In this document: piece after piece, positions 33,702 through 45,359 of the stretch
Layout of the letters: the number at the start of each line of letters is the position of its first letter
Position numbering within the stretch: the first letter of the stretch is position 1
Assembly (NCBI GenBank): GCA_023313575.1
Contig: JAJTTP010000027.1
Span: 1 to 64,000 of the forward strand
DNA from: Eutypella sp. D-1
Lineage: Eukaryota > Ascomycota > Sordariomycetes > Xylariales > Diatrypaceae
Direction: 5' to 3'
DNA: 64,000 nucleotides
Notes under the pieces: model-generated
Database searches by the model: none
What the model was told of the DNA's origin: nothing
The model's input: only the letters and a program-made list of their open reading frames with translations
Position numbers and translations under genes: made by a program

Positions 33702-36700
33702 TCACAGGTTATCTCTGTCCGGCCAGCAATCTGCGGTCTCCCCATCATCCCGAACAGTCAATACGGGAGTACCTTCGCCTCGCAGGGGATTGCCCTCCCA
33801 GACGACAAAGTCTCCCTGATATACATTGTTCTGCGCAATATCCTGGTCCCTGCCACGCAGGAGGAGTATCTCCTCGAGATTGGTGGATACGAGCTTGATG
33901 GCATCCTTGGCCTCGATACCCGCGTACTTAGCCGCCCACTGGGCTTCCTGCGCGAGGCCGTGAACCTTAGAATCGCCTTTCACGGCGAGACCCACGAGGA
34001 CGCCGGCCTGAGTCAGCGTGCGGACCGGACTTTCCGTCAGCGGCGGCCCCACTGGAGCGAAGCGGGTGTCCCACTGGGCCGGAGCGCCCCTGCTAGGGGC
34101 TAGGATTACGGGAATCTTCGCCTCTGAGAGCTCATGACTGACCTGAAATACTTTTAGTCCGAGGGGTCTACTTCCATAAAGTAACCGTTGATAGGATAGA
34201 TCCAGGAAAGCCTGTATTGTAAGGATAACTTACCAGAGGAGCAGCGTGACCGCCGTAAATAACGAAGCGTGCGGTAGGAAAGTCCCGCTTAATTAGGATG
34301 ACTTGAGAGATATCATCCTATGAGAAGAATATCCGTCAGCCCCCGTAACATTGGACTCTCCCGTAGGGTGCATGAACGATACATACCTGGTTTACTGCCT
34401 GCACGAGGATGGGAAGAGATCCATTTGCGGCCCGAGTGTACACGCCATGAGGAGAGTTCTCTCCAGTCCTCCCGCTCTCAAGTAGCTCTCGCAGCTTCTC
34501 GATACCCGATGAAACTGATGGCGTGTTACCCCCTACGCTTTGTGTCAGCATGGCGGGAAGTCGGAAAGGGGAAGAGCAGCATGGTTTGCCTCAGCTTATC
34601 CACTTACCCTTGCCGGCCTGCCCAATCGCTACATGTAGGGCAACCTCATCTTTCCAAATACCGCCGTTCAAGATGGTCGCGTTCTCACTTGTGCGCAGAC
34701 CCACGCTGACTCCCTTAAGCAGCCCGCTAGAGGCAGGTGCGGTGACCGCCTTGGTCACGCCACCGATCCTGGCGCGTCCGAGGCCTCTCCCGCCGAAATG
34801 GATGCCGTACTTGGCGAAGTGCACCGCACTGTCGCTTGTGCTCCCGTCGCCGGTGGACGACTCAGATGGAATGTCTTGGATTCCCAAGTTGTTGCCGACA
34901 GCTAGCAAGCCTGGGGTGACGTATCCGTTCTCAAGCGCGACGGCCACGATCTCATCCTCATCGCTGCTGATGGAAGAGCATGCAGAGTAAACATCGATAC
35001 AATCTATGCGACCATTGTTGACGAGCACTGCCAACTGGCCGTGGGCAGTTCCCGGGAGCTCTCTATCATTGAGCGGGTGGTCCAACAGAAGGTTCGTAAC
35101 ACCCGTGAAGAGTACTTTCCCTCCCTTTCGCTCCAGCTCTGGGCAGAGAGCCACCTGGGTCTCGTTTGCACTTGGTCGCATCTTGGGTGCCTCCAGGTCC
35201 GCTCTGGTTATTTCATTATCGACGGGCAGGAACTCAGCTGTAGCTTCGGTGTCAAGGACCGGCCTGCCATCGATATAGACCTGAGACGGCGTAGCTCCCA
35301 CAGATAACGGGTGGGAGTCCCAGACGACTAGGTCGGCATCATACCCTGCCCGAGCATATCCGACGCGATGATCCTGCTTTATAGACCGAGCCGGAATGGA
35401 GGTCACAGATTGAAGTGCCTTGAGCTCAGGTAGCCCATAAGAATGGGCTATGGAGGCTTGATATCTTTATGACACGTCAGATTATGCACCCACATGTAGA
35501 ATTAGAATAGGGGTCGTGGGGGCTTACACTAGATATTTCGCAAAGTTCGACTCTCCCGCATGGTCCTATATGAATTCGTTAGAATATCCCATACAAGTGA
35601 CACTGCACCGCAACTTACCGATTTGAAAGCGACTGCCACGCCATGGTCGTTCAAAATCTTCGCTGCTCGTAGGCTTGCACCATAGGCTTCATGCTTGAAC
35701 AGGGAGTTGTCGGCAAAGGTGGCGATGGTGATGTTCCTATATGGTGACAGAATTAGCATCGAAACTGTTGCTCATCCCCACATCATCGATCTGCATTGCT
35801 TACTCTTCCGATTTCTTCAGAAACTCCGGAACTTGCCAGGCTTCTAAGGCGTGATGGAATGCCCTGGGGTGGACGCCGAACTCGTGCAGGACGGACAAGA
35901 TGCTTTCAAAGTCTTCAGGTTCGTAGCAATGCACATTTGCGTTTATCTCACCCCGGATGAGGGCAGCAGTCGTCTGGAGCTCGAAGTCTTCAGGCCGCGT
36001 CCCAGCAGCGGCCAGGAAGCGGGCAAGCCGCTCACCCTTCCCCGGCCATCTGCTTCCTGCAATGTCCAGGGCGTCCCGGCACCAAGCATTCTGGCGGTCC
36101 ACGAGATCTTTGGCCTTGTTGAGGTGTTCTCTGAGAAGCCAGGCGAGTCCAAGTCTCGAATGGCCGTACTTCCGCTTAGGGTTCTCGCCACATGCCAGCT
36201 TTAGATACCGCTGTCGCGATTCCGGCGCCAGGCCGCGATCGAACAACAGGTCTTCAACGACGGGCTCCGCATCCGGCCCCGAAGTAGGGAAGTTCTTCAC
36301 AAGATACGCCTCCCCGCCGATGATGTTCCCGGAGCCGGGGAGGTTTAGGCTACTGGTAACACCGCCAGATGCGATAATCTTTATCGCCGGGTCATACGGT
36401 TTGAACCCATCTATGGCTCGGACAAACGGGGTGATTGGGCCCAGGCCCCCCTCGTTGATATCACCCGTGGCTGTTAGACCTGGGAACGAGCTCTCCAGGT
36501 GGTGAGAGTGAATGTCAACTAGACCCGGTGTCACAAATTTTCCGCGAAGGTTCACGACTTCGGCCTCGTCCGATAGATAACCATAGCCGTGTTCCTTACT
36601 AGCCGAGACGGAACGAATCAGACCCCTCTCAAACACGATGTCGACCGTATCTGTAAGAATAGAGTCTCCATCGAAGAGGGTGGCGTTCCGGAGCACTATT

Positions 36701-37029
36701 TGCTTGCTCTGACCAGCTTTCGGTTCCCACCGTGGGTTGGTACGGTCCGCGGAAGGCACATCATTCGACTTGGGCGCATCTACGGCATAGCATAGCTCGA
36801 GTCCCTGCTGGAAACGCTCTTCCTCAGTAGAGCGGATTGGTGACGTCCCAGTGGTAGTTTCAACTATGGCCCTGTAATTGGATAGGCCTATAAATCCGAG
36901 CAGAAGGACGGAGGCCAAGGCCAATGAGCGAAGTCTTCGAGCTGTTCGGAACCGTCTTCTCAAGTGGAAAGGCTCTTCAAAGACGTAGTATGGTGGGGGT
37001 GCCGCGACGTTCTCGCCTAGGCCTTTCAT
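33702..37029 (-). CDS. Membrane-anchored tandem amidohydrolase-family protein
   Basis: Seven exons (35804-37029, 35619-35736, 35528-35565, 35464-34608, 34532-34387, 34317-34234, 34142-33702 on the minus strand) give 969 residues. A hydrophobic segment at residues about 35-50 suggests a type II membrane anchor. Module A (about 110-535) has the amidohydrolase entry VTPGLVDIHSHH with the metal ligands H174 and H176, a further His in FHHALEAW, a catalytic Asp candidate in AFKSDHAG, and ends with ADLVVWDSHPLSVGATP (504-520). Module B (about 575-969) repeats the pattern: VTPGLLAVGNNLG (643-655) and GDFVVWEGNPLRGEGTP near the end, but the HxH is gone. Related fungal proteins are often labelled carbohydrate esterase family 9; the true substrate is unknown. 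It is divergent from the OPT transporter gene. Confidence 0.85.
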
Positions 37030-37946
37030 TGCAGCAATTTACTTTCGAAGGCGAGTGTCATAAAGTGTTGCATGGTTAAGAGAGGGCACTGAGGATGCGT
37101 ACAGCCATTATAGCCATACTCATGACCCCCGCACAATATGCTTGGCGTGTCAAGTCGAAATGCCGGGCGAACGACACCCCGGGAGCACCGATCGGAGGTC
37201 CTCGGTCGAATAAGCGAATCCCTGCCATTGCGCAAACCATAAGGCCTGCATCTAGATTCAGTGCATGGGGCACCACCTAGCTGCTGCCGACACGCTTTGC
37301 AGTACTAGTCGGAGATCTGTTGCAGATGATGGTATTGGTAGTAACCAAGCTGCAAGTGCATAGGTGCGTAATAAGTAAAAATATGGTGCAAGAGGCCTGG
37401 AAAGCTCGTGCCCATCAAGCATACGAGAAAAAATGGGGTGGATGGATGGATGGCAAAGTATACGAAGACCGTTCGAGCAGTTGTAATTAGGTAAGTCCAA
37501 CATAGCTTTCAATTAATGTTCTCGTTAAGTAAACCTGCTTGAAAAGAACGCCAGGCCACGGACGGTCACTGGGCCGTGAATTTTTTTAGTGATAAGATCG
37601 CGTCTTTCAAAAGGAGGATGGCGAAATTCTGGGCATTGTTCTCAACATGCCCTCGTTCAACAAATTAACCCTAGCACCTAGAGCCCTGTAGCTGTAGGCT
37701 CAAGTCGGACCTCAAGCCCGACTTCGAGATGCCCACAGCTTGGGTGTTATTTTCAAGACACGCCCCATGACCTAATAGGAATTAACGCCGGAAGTCGAGA
37801 TATGGTCTCATTATAGAGTATTTTGTTCAATGGCGAAAGTCTATAAGGGCGTGGGCATCGATAAATAGGCCCTAAACGGCCTGGCACGTGGTCGGCATAA
37901 GAGATGCTCAACTCACCCTGCGATCGGCTCCGAAACGATATTGACC
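37030..37946. promoter_or_regulatory. Divergent amidohydrolase/OPT intergenic region
   Basis: Start codons of the amidohydrolase and OPT genes face away from each other across 917 bp, so a shared promoter is likely. No gene is seen within it. A short inverted repeat around a Leu-like sequence (CAAGTCGGACCTCAAGCCCGACTTCG) lies near 37698-37725. Confidence 0.45.
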
Positions 37947-40900
37947 ATGGCTGTGTCAGAAGTAAAGCCCGTTGCGAGTGACGCAATACAGGCGATCAGC
38001 GACGATTCGTCGAATGTATGTCAGCTACCTAAGCAAAGATGAACATCTAACTATCTGAATTCGGACATAAGCTAAAGAGGATTAACTATAGAGTGCGGAA
38101 AAGGACTTGGAGTTCAAGATCTCTGTCGAAGAGATCGCAAGGTAACAGGCCCAACAAGTACAAGGAAATAGTATCACAGACGACCCGTTGTTGACAGCGT
38201 TATAGGGATCTCGGGGCAACCGTCGAGGAGGTCCTGGCGGTTCAAGACCACGCAAAGACGCTGACTCCGGAGGAAGCTCGCAAGGTGAGAAAGCATTTTC
38301 AAAGTTTATAATGATTCCAGTAGAAGGAATTCCCGACCTTTCGGTATACTGATACCATGATTTCTCCAGGGTGCCGAGGACCTCATCTTCATTCATGACC
38401 AGGACCCTAACTTTCCTCCTGGGGTACTAAGACGCTTCCATGAGCTCCTGGGGGACGGGGACATATTCGAAAACCCCGGCTCTCATAATCGGGAGCTCTC
38501 CGAGCTCAAGCTGCACGTTGCTTTCCTCACCACCAACTCGCCTTATGCCGAAGTGCGTGCGGTGGTTCCCCCGACCGACGACCCGGATCTTCCTGCTTCG
38601 ACTATCCGGTCGTGGGTCATAGGCTTGGGCTTTGTGGTCTTACTGGCGTTCATCAACCAGCTGTTTAGCGTCCGCCAGCCGTCTATCAATCTAGATGCTG
38701 CTGTGGTCCAGCTTTTGGCCTTCCCCGTGGGCAGGGCTGCCGAGAAGTTCCTTCCCGATGTCGGGATTACTCTGTTCGGTGTCCGGCACAGCTTGAACCC
38801 CGGGAGATTTAACCAAAAGGAACACATGCTCATCTCTATTATGGCGAGTGTTGGAATGGTGATGCCCAGTTCGAGATATATTAGTAAGTGATAATGCCAA
38901 GACATGAGAACTCAGAGCCAAAAAGGGGGACTCTGGCAAAGTAAACCATAAAGCTAATAATACTGGCTCATCGCGCAGTCTTCACTCAATGGTTAGATCG
39001 CTACTTCGGGCAGTCTTATGCCAAGTCGTTTGGTTACCAGATTCTGCTAGCCCTATCTACGAACCTCATGGGTTATGGCCTCGCGGGGCTGACACGACGC
39101 TTCCTGGTATATCCTTCGTTCTGCATATGGCCACGATCCCTCGTGACCATAGCGCTCAACCAGGCTCTCCATAACGAGGAGAACCACCCAGTAGTGGGCC
39201 CGATCGGAAACCGAATCTGGAATATCTCGCGCTATCGGTTCTTCTTGGCTGCCTTCGCTGCCATGTTCGTCTATTTCTGGTTCCCGGACTACATCTTCAC
39301 GGCATTGAGCCTCTTCAACTGGATTGCGTGGATAGCGCCTAATAACTTCAACCTCACTGCCATAACCGGAATTAAGAAGGGCCTGGGTTTCAATCCGCTG
39401 ACGACCTTTGACTGGAATATCGTGACGCACAGCTTCGATCCTCTCGTCGTTCCTTTTAGCGTCACAGCGAACTTCTTCGTCGGTGTGCTGCTTGGCGGCA
39501 TCACCATTATCGGCTTATACTGGACCAACGCTTACAATACCGCCTACCTACCCATTAACTCGAACCTGATGTATAACCACCTCGGGAAGTCTTACAACGT
39601 GTCCTTAATCCTAGACGACCGGGGATGGCTGAACGAGACAGCGTACCAGGCCTACTCGCCAGTGTATATCGCAGCTAGTAATATCGTCATGTACTTCTTT
39701 TTCTTCGCCACATATGCCGCCACGGTTTCCTACGCGGCATTCTTCCATTGGAATGACATAGCACTTGGCTTCCGCAGTCTGTTTCGGAGCTTCAAGTCGA
39801 AAGGCACGGATGATTTTAATGATATCCACAACAGACTCATGTCTAAGTATCGTGAAGGTAGAGAGAGCCATTCCAAATACCGTGTGCTAGAGACATGGAT
39901 ACTAACTCTCCTAACAGTGCCAGAATGGTGGTATGCCGTATTCAATGTGATAGCAATTGCCCTTGGCTGTGCTGCGGTTGCTGGTTGGCCGACACACACT
40001 AACGTTGGAGTGGTATTCTTCGGTATTGCTCTGGCTATAGTCTTTGTCGTCCCCACTGGCATTATCAAAGCTACAACGGGAATTGAGGTGGAGTACAAGT
40101 CAGTCATCATCGCAGCTTCTGATCTTATGTCCTACAAGTATTGACGAATGTATGACAGTGTGCTCGCTGAATTCATTGGCGGGGCCTGGATGCCAGGTAA
40201 CGCGCTGGCGATGAACTTCTTCAAGTGTTTTGGGTAAGTACTTAGGTGTCGGGCTAACAATGTCGGAGGCGAAAATGGAACCGTGTCTAATCACTAGATC
40301 TCGCTAGATATGTGACCACTGCTCATGCCCTTGACTTCGCAAACGACCTGAAGCTGGCGCACTACGTAAAGGTTCCCCAACGTCAAACCTTTTGGGCTCA
40401 GATCGCAGCAGCTGTGGTCTCGGCGTTCGTCTGCACTGGTGTCATGAACTTCCAGATCACGAGCATACCAGATCTCTGCGAGGCGTAAGCAACCATCCCT
40501 CCCACCGCACAAGACGCTCTGAAAAGAGGAAAACAAAAGAAGAAAAAATAGGGTTCGCGATGGCTGACGAGTTGAACCAAACCGAACAGAAACCAAAAGG
40601 ATAGGTTCACCTGTCCTGGTGTCAACACCTATTTCACCGCCGCCGTCCTCTTCGGCAGTCTGGGAGCCAGGAAGGTCTTCGGTACCGGCGGTATCTATAC
40701 CGCGCTGCTAGCTGCGTTTCCGATCGGGCTCGCAGTGCCCGTCATACTTCATTACTCAACGAAGGGCGTGTCGAAGACAAGTTGGCTGAAGAAAGTGCAT
40801 CCCGTTATGCTGCTCTCCGGGGCACACTTCTGGTCACCGGTAAGTTTGTTCTACGATACGCGGCAAGGAAAAGAAAAATCAAAGGCACGTGTCGAATCCC

Positions 40901-41224
40901 ACAGCTAACATATCCCGCTCAATTTAACAGTACAACATCGCCTACCAATGGCCCAAGGTTCTTCCGGGGTACTACTTCATGGTTTACCTCCGAAAGCGAT
41001 ACCTCCCATTCTGGTCCAAGTACAACTATGTGCTCTCGGCGGCCTTCTCATCGGCGATTGCTATCGCCGCTGTCATCATTTTCTTTGCCGTTTCGTATAA
41101 TGGGTTCGAGATCGACTGGTGGGGCAACAACGCCGACACGGGCTGCGAGGCGAAGAATTGCGTCCTAAAAACGCTGCCGAAGGGCGAGTACTTCGGTCCC
41201 AGGATCGGCACCTATGCCACCTAG
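37947..41224 (+). CDS. OPT-family oligopeptide transporter
   Basis: Ten exons (37947-38015, 38092-38141, 38206-38284, 38370-38883, 38979-39857, 39918-40098, 40159-40233, 40308-40484, 40605-40839, 40931-41224) give 850 residues with phase kept throughout. The N-terminal about 75 residues are hydrophilic; the body carries many membrane segments. Recognisable OPT features are SPYAEVRAVV, the first membrane helix with FINQLF, GRAAEKFLPD, LNPGRFNQKEH, the VPEWW segment, EFIGGAWMPGNALAMNFFK and FTCPGVNTYF, ending DWWGNNADTGCE. OPT proteins import tetra- to hexapeptides (or related compounds such as glutathione) with protons across the plasma membrane. The acceptor of exon 9 could be one of two close AGs; the one used keeps the frame. 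Neighbouring peptidase/amidohydrolase genes fit a scavenging role. Confidence 0.92.
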
Positions 41225-43426
41225 TCGACGTCGACGCCTCTTGGATTATGGCGGACGAAGGCTAGTAACCTCCTTCACTCTTGTTAAAATGGGAGTCCTG
41301 AATATGTTATGTGAAGATTCTTAGCCCAAGCGCATCTGTGAGGCTGAGAGTGTTGCGTAAAAAGCATTGATATCCGTGCTGTATCAAGTATATGAATTAT
41401 CAGCAGTCATAGCAGTAATGATTACTCTAAATCTGGAAGTTTAGCTTGCCGATACGAACTTTATGCTTGGGCTAGGGCATCAATGCTCATACAGGACTTC
41501 TACGACAGTGAAGCAAAATTGCTGTCAGAAAAGGGTCATGAGATCAAGGAAAATCCCGACAGATAGACTCGCGAAAGGCGAGGTATAGATGATCATGTAA
41601 TCAGGGACAGCCGTAATAATGTTGCCGCAGTCATATTGGTGATCACTATTATACCAATGCTGTAAGAGCACACGGTGTATGCCATACCCGGACGCTCTAC
41701 GAAGGACATCGGTTGAGAACCATAAACCCCACCATATACAATGGGTGATGATGGGACTCACGACAGGTCACATAACCCAGCATCGAGGTTGGAGCCTCGT
41801 ATCTGGACCTTTCAACAAATAGATTGATCGGACCGTCTAGCCGAGATACCTCCGAGCTCTCTTCATGTGACGCTCTACCGTCAGCAAGCCAGCAGCGAGA
41901 TCTCTGGGCATGGACTGGGCCGCGACTCATGCCCAGATGCATAATAAGTACCGGTACTCTGCCGCCGAGTAAAGTATGGAGGAAGCCGTCTCGGCTGACT
42001 AACCGCCGAGGGAAGAAAGGTAGGGATGCCGCGCCGAAGATGATGGTGTGGAGGTGTCGATGTGTTGCAGAAGATAAGAGAAGAATGCTCGGAGGTGTCC
42101 GTTTCCAATGGCATCGAGATGTCAATTTTCCTACGGTGACGACAAGACAGGGAAGGAACCAAATAGAAAAGTCACTTTCTCACGTCCTGGTCTCCCTCTC
42201 GGATGACATGAGATCAAGGTCAACGTAGGACCCGATGACGCACACCTTCGAAGAGAGGCCGGGAATGAAAGCATGTAAATTTTGACCTATGGGACAAGGC
42301 AAATGGTTTATTGGGACGGAGTGGTCTGGTCTCTCTCTACGTTCATGAATGCTATGCCATTCTCATACAAGTGCTCACAAAGGTATATCCTGTCTACCTA
42401 GGTACCTAGGTAGCTCTTCCATATGAGCAATGGAGGGTAAAGTAAGTAAACAAACGACTCATATCAGTCAGAAGGGATCAGCTAAATTTCGGATCAGATG
42501 TTTTCAAATTGTCTCTTAAAGGTGGTGAGATGCCGCCGAGACATGTCAGCATGCACCCGCCGAAGCGGAAACAAATATGCTGCGTAGGGGGGACTCGTCA
42601 TCTCCGGTTTAGTTGATACAGAAGAAAAGAAGAAGAAGAAGAAGAAAAAGAGGAGAGAATTTCCGAAGAAGCACACAAGTAAATTAACACGGTTGGTTCC
42701 ATGCCCCGACCGCAAGCCACAACTCACGTGATAGAAGCGGGCGTTGAGCCACTTCCTTTCTCAAACCGCCACAATTGATAAAATTTGATAAGATAGGTAT
42801 CTATGAGTACCATGAGTACCGTGTTAGCCGATCAGGTGGACGGCGGCATCTAACACTTACCACCGAACTTACATAATACACTTAAACACTTAACCCAACT
42901 GCTCGGCTCGGGGCCCCGCGTTGTCAGCCGATATCTTGAATAATAGCCCCGCCGCAAGAGCTTATCACCCGTATAATTCAAACCGCTGATTGGATCGATG
43001 AAGGGCCTTATAGGTCATTCTTAGGCGGGAACCTACCCGTAGTGTACTTGGTAGGCAAGGTAGCTTAACTTGCCCAGGTGAATTAGCTGGAGAGCTACCC
43101 GGAACCGGAGGCACCTCTCTACACCCAGTGGACTGTACTAACCTACCGGCTACCCTGCTCCTTAGGGGGATCCATTCTAAAGTTCTCACGACTTCATAAA
43201 CAGCTTCCAGAGGTCCCGTCTTCTTCTTGTACGAATTGCTACTGCAGGAGGATACAGCATGGCAGCATTTTAATATAGTAAGTGACCTTGAAACTGTAAG
43301 ATTGTCAGACAGTTTTACTATTTTGATACAATTACCCCCTCTTTTTTTTTTTCCCTAGTACCTACCTAGAAGCTAACACCAACTGAAAATTGGAAAAAGA
43401 AAAAGAAGAAAGAAAGTATCGAGACA
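41225..43426. other. Intergenic, upstream of SHMT
   Basis: No gene is supported over 2.2 kb. It contains a perfect 20-bp palindrome CTACCTAGGTACCTAGGTAG (42394-42413), a GAA-rich purine tract at about 42618-42656, and pyrimidine-rich sequence before the SHMT start. A polypurine/polypyrimidine tract of this kind is common in fungal promoters. Confidence 0.5.
42394..42413. repeat. Perfect 20-bp palindrome
   Basis: CTACCTAGGTACCTAGGTAG equals its own reverse complement. Shorter forms of the same TACCTAGGTA motif occur in several other intergenic places in the window (about 15010, 19468, 28404, 59659). Confidence 0.9.
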
Positions 43427-45359
43427 ATGTCGCATCCCGTTCTCCGAGGCGCCTCTCGTGCCATCCGGCCCGTACCGCTGTCTAGATGGACTACGAGTGC
43501 CTTCCGGAATACCAACCGGAACATCAATCGGAACATCAATCTCGGTAGAAGATGGAATTCCTCTCCGGCAGCAGATGGACAGCAGCGGGTTAGAGCCCCC
43601 GAATCCCCCGGCCTCAAAATTGCATGATGCACTACGATAGAGCGCTGGCTGACTGTGGACCGCGTCATCCCTCATCCCTCTCTTTATAGCTTCTTTCGGC
43701 GCATCTCCAAGAAGCCGATCCAGATGTTTACAACATCATCGAGAAGGTATTTCTGACCCCTTAGCGTAAATGGCGCCTATATGGCGCGTATATGGAATGG
43801 AAACTTATGCGCGCGCGGGCTTTTAGGAGAAAAACAGACAAAAGCACTTCATCAACCTCATCCCATCTGAAAACTTCACTTCCCAGGCCGTTCTCGACGC
43901 CCTGGGAAGTCCTATGCAGAGTATGGCATTCCTCCTTTTTTGTTCTCTTTTTCTTTTCTGGCGCATTATACCAGTGTAAGTGTAAGACCGGAATGCTAAT
44001 GCATCAAGGATAGACAAATACTCGGAAGGATATCCCGGTGCGCGATACTACGGTGGTAATGAGTTCATTGATCAGTCCGAGAGGCTATGCCAACAGAGGG
44101 CCCTCGAGGCCTTTGAATTAGATGAGAAGGAATGGGGTGTCAATGTCCAGCGTACGTTATCCCCTTCACCCCTTTTACGCTATGCGGACTTCTTCTAACC
44201 GTTCTCTATACCAAAAGCCCTGTCAGGTGCCCCTGCAAACCTATACGTCTACTCGGCTTTAATGAATACACACGATCGCCTGATGGGACTGGACCTCCCG
44301 CATGGTGGCCACCTTTCTCATGGCTATCAGACTCCTACCAAGAAGATCTCGGCCATTTCAAAGTACTTCGAGACGGTCCCATACCGTTTAAACGAAGAAA
44401 CCGGCGTCATCGATTATGTAAAGCTCGACGAGCTGGCACAGATCTACAGGCCTAAGATCATTGTCGCCGGCACAAGCGCTTACAGCAGATTCATCGACTA
44501 CAAGACCATGAGGGAGACATGTAACAAGATCAATGCCTACCTGGTCGCCGATATGGCACATATCTCTGGTTTGGTAGCCGCTAAAACTATTCCTAGCCCC
44601 TTCAGCTTCGCAGACATCGTCACCACGACGACTCACAAGAGCTTGCGTGGTCCCCGAGGTGCTATGATTTTCTTCCGCAAGGGTGTCCGAAAGGTGGACC
44701 CCAAGACGAAGAAGGAAATATTGTACGATCTTGAAGGCCCTATTAACAGTTCCGTGTTCCCCGGACACCAAGGCGGCCCTCATAACCATACCATCACCGC
44801 GTTATCCGTCGCGCTGAAGCAGGCGCAGACCCCGGAGTTCCGGGCTTATCAGGAACAGGTGCTAGCCAATGCGAAGGCTCTCGCGAACCGCTTAGGAGAG
44901 TCCAAGGCGAAGGGTGGTCTCGAGTACAAGATTGTCAGCGGAGGGACGGACAACCATCTCGTGTTGGTAGACTTGAAGCCGCAATCCATCGATGGCGCTC
45001 GGGTCGAGCGTGTTCTCGAGCTGGTTGGCGTAGCCAGCAACAAGAACACCGTTCCCGGAGACAAGTCCGCCATGATGCCGGGCGGTCTCCGTCTGGGCAC
45101 GCCGGCGATGACGACGCGCGGCTTCACGGAAGATGACTTCACCCGGGTTGCTGATATCGTCGGGCGCGCTGTGACGATTTCCACGAGAATCGACCAGGCA
45201 GCGCGCAAAGCCGCAGAGGAAAACAAAGAAAAGTACAAGCTCAAGTACTATTTCGACTACCTCGGCAACGGCGACGATGACTCCGAAATCGTGCAGCTGC
45301 GCTCGGAGGTTTCCGACTGGGTGGGCACATACCCGTTGCCGTGGGTGGAAAAGGAGTGA
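43427..45359 (+). CDS. SHM1: Serine hydroxymethyltransferase, mitochondrial
   Basis: Five exons (43427-43588, 43690-43746, 43827-43920, 44014-44151, 44218-45359) give 530 residues. Residues 1-50 are rich in Arg, Ser and Asn with no acid, a good mitochondrial targeting peptide. Typical SHMT blocks follow: [14 protein letters not shown], the [14 protein letters not shown] loop, [19 protein letters not shown], and the PLP-binding lysine K291 in [13 protein letters not shown]. It converts serine and tetrahydrofolate to glycine and 5,10-methylene-THF. The mitochondrial form is inferred from the presequence; a second, cytosolic copy is expected elsewhere. The presequence holds three tandem 12-bp units (43505-43540) encoding [12 protein letters not shown]. 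Confidence 0.93.
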
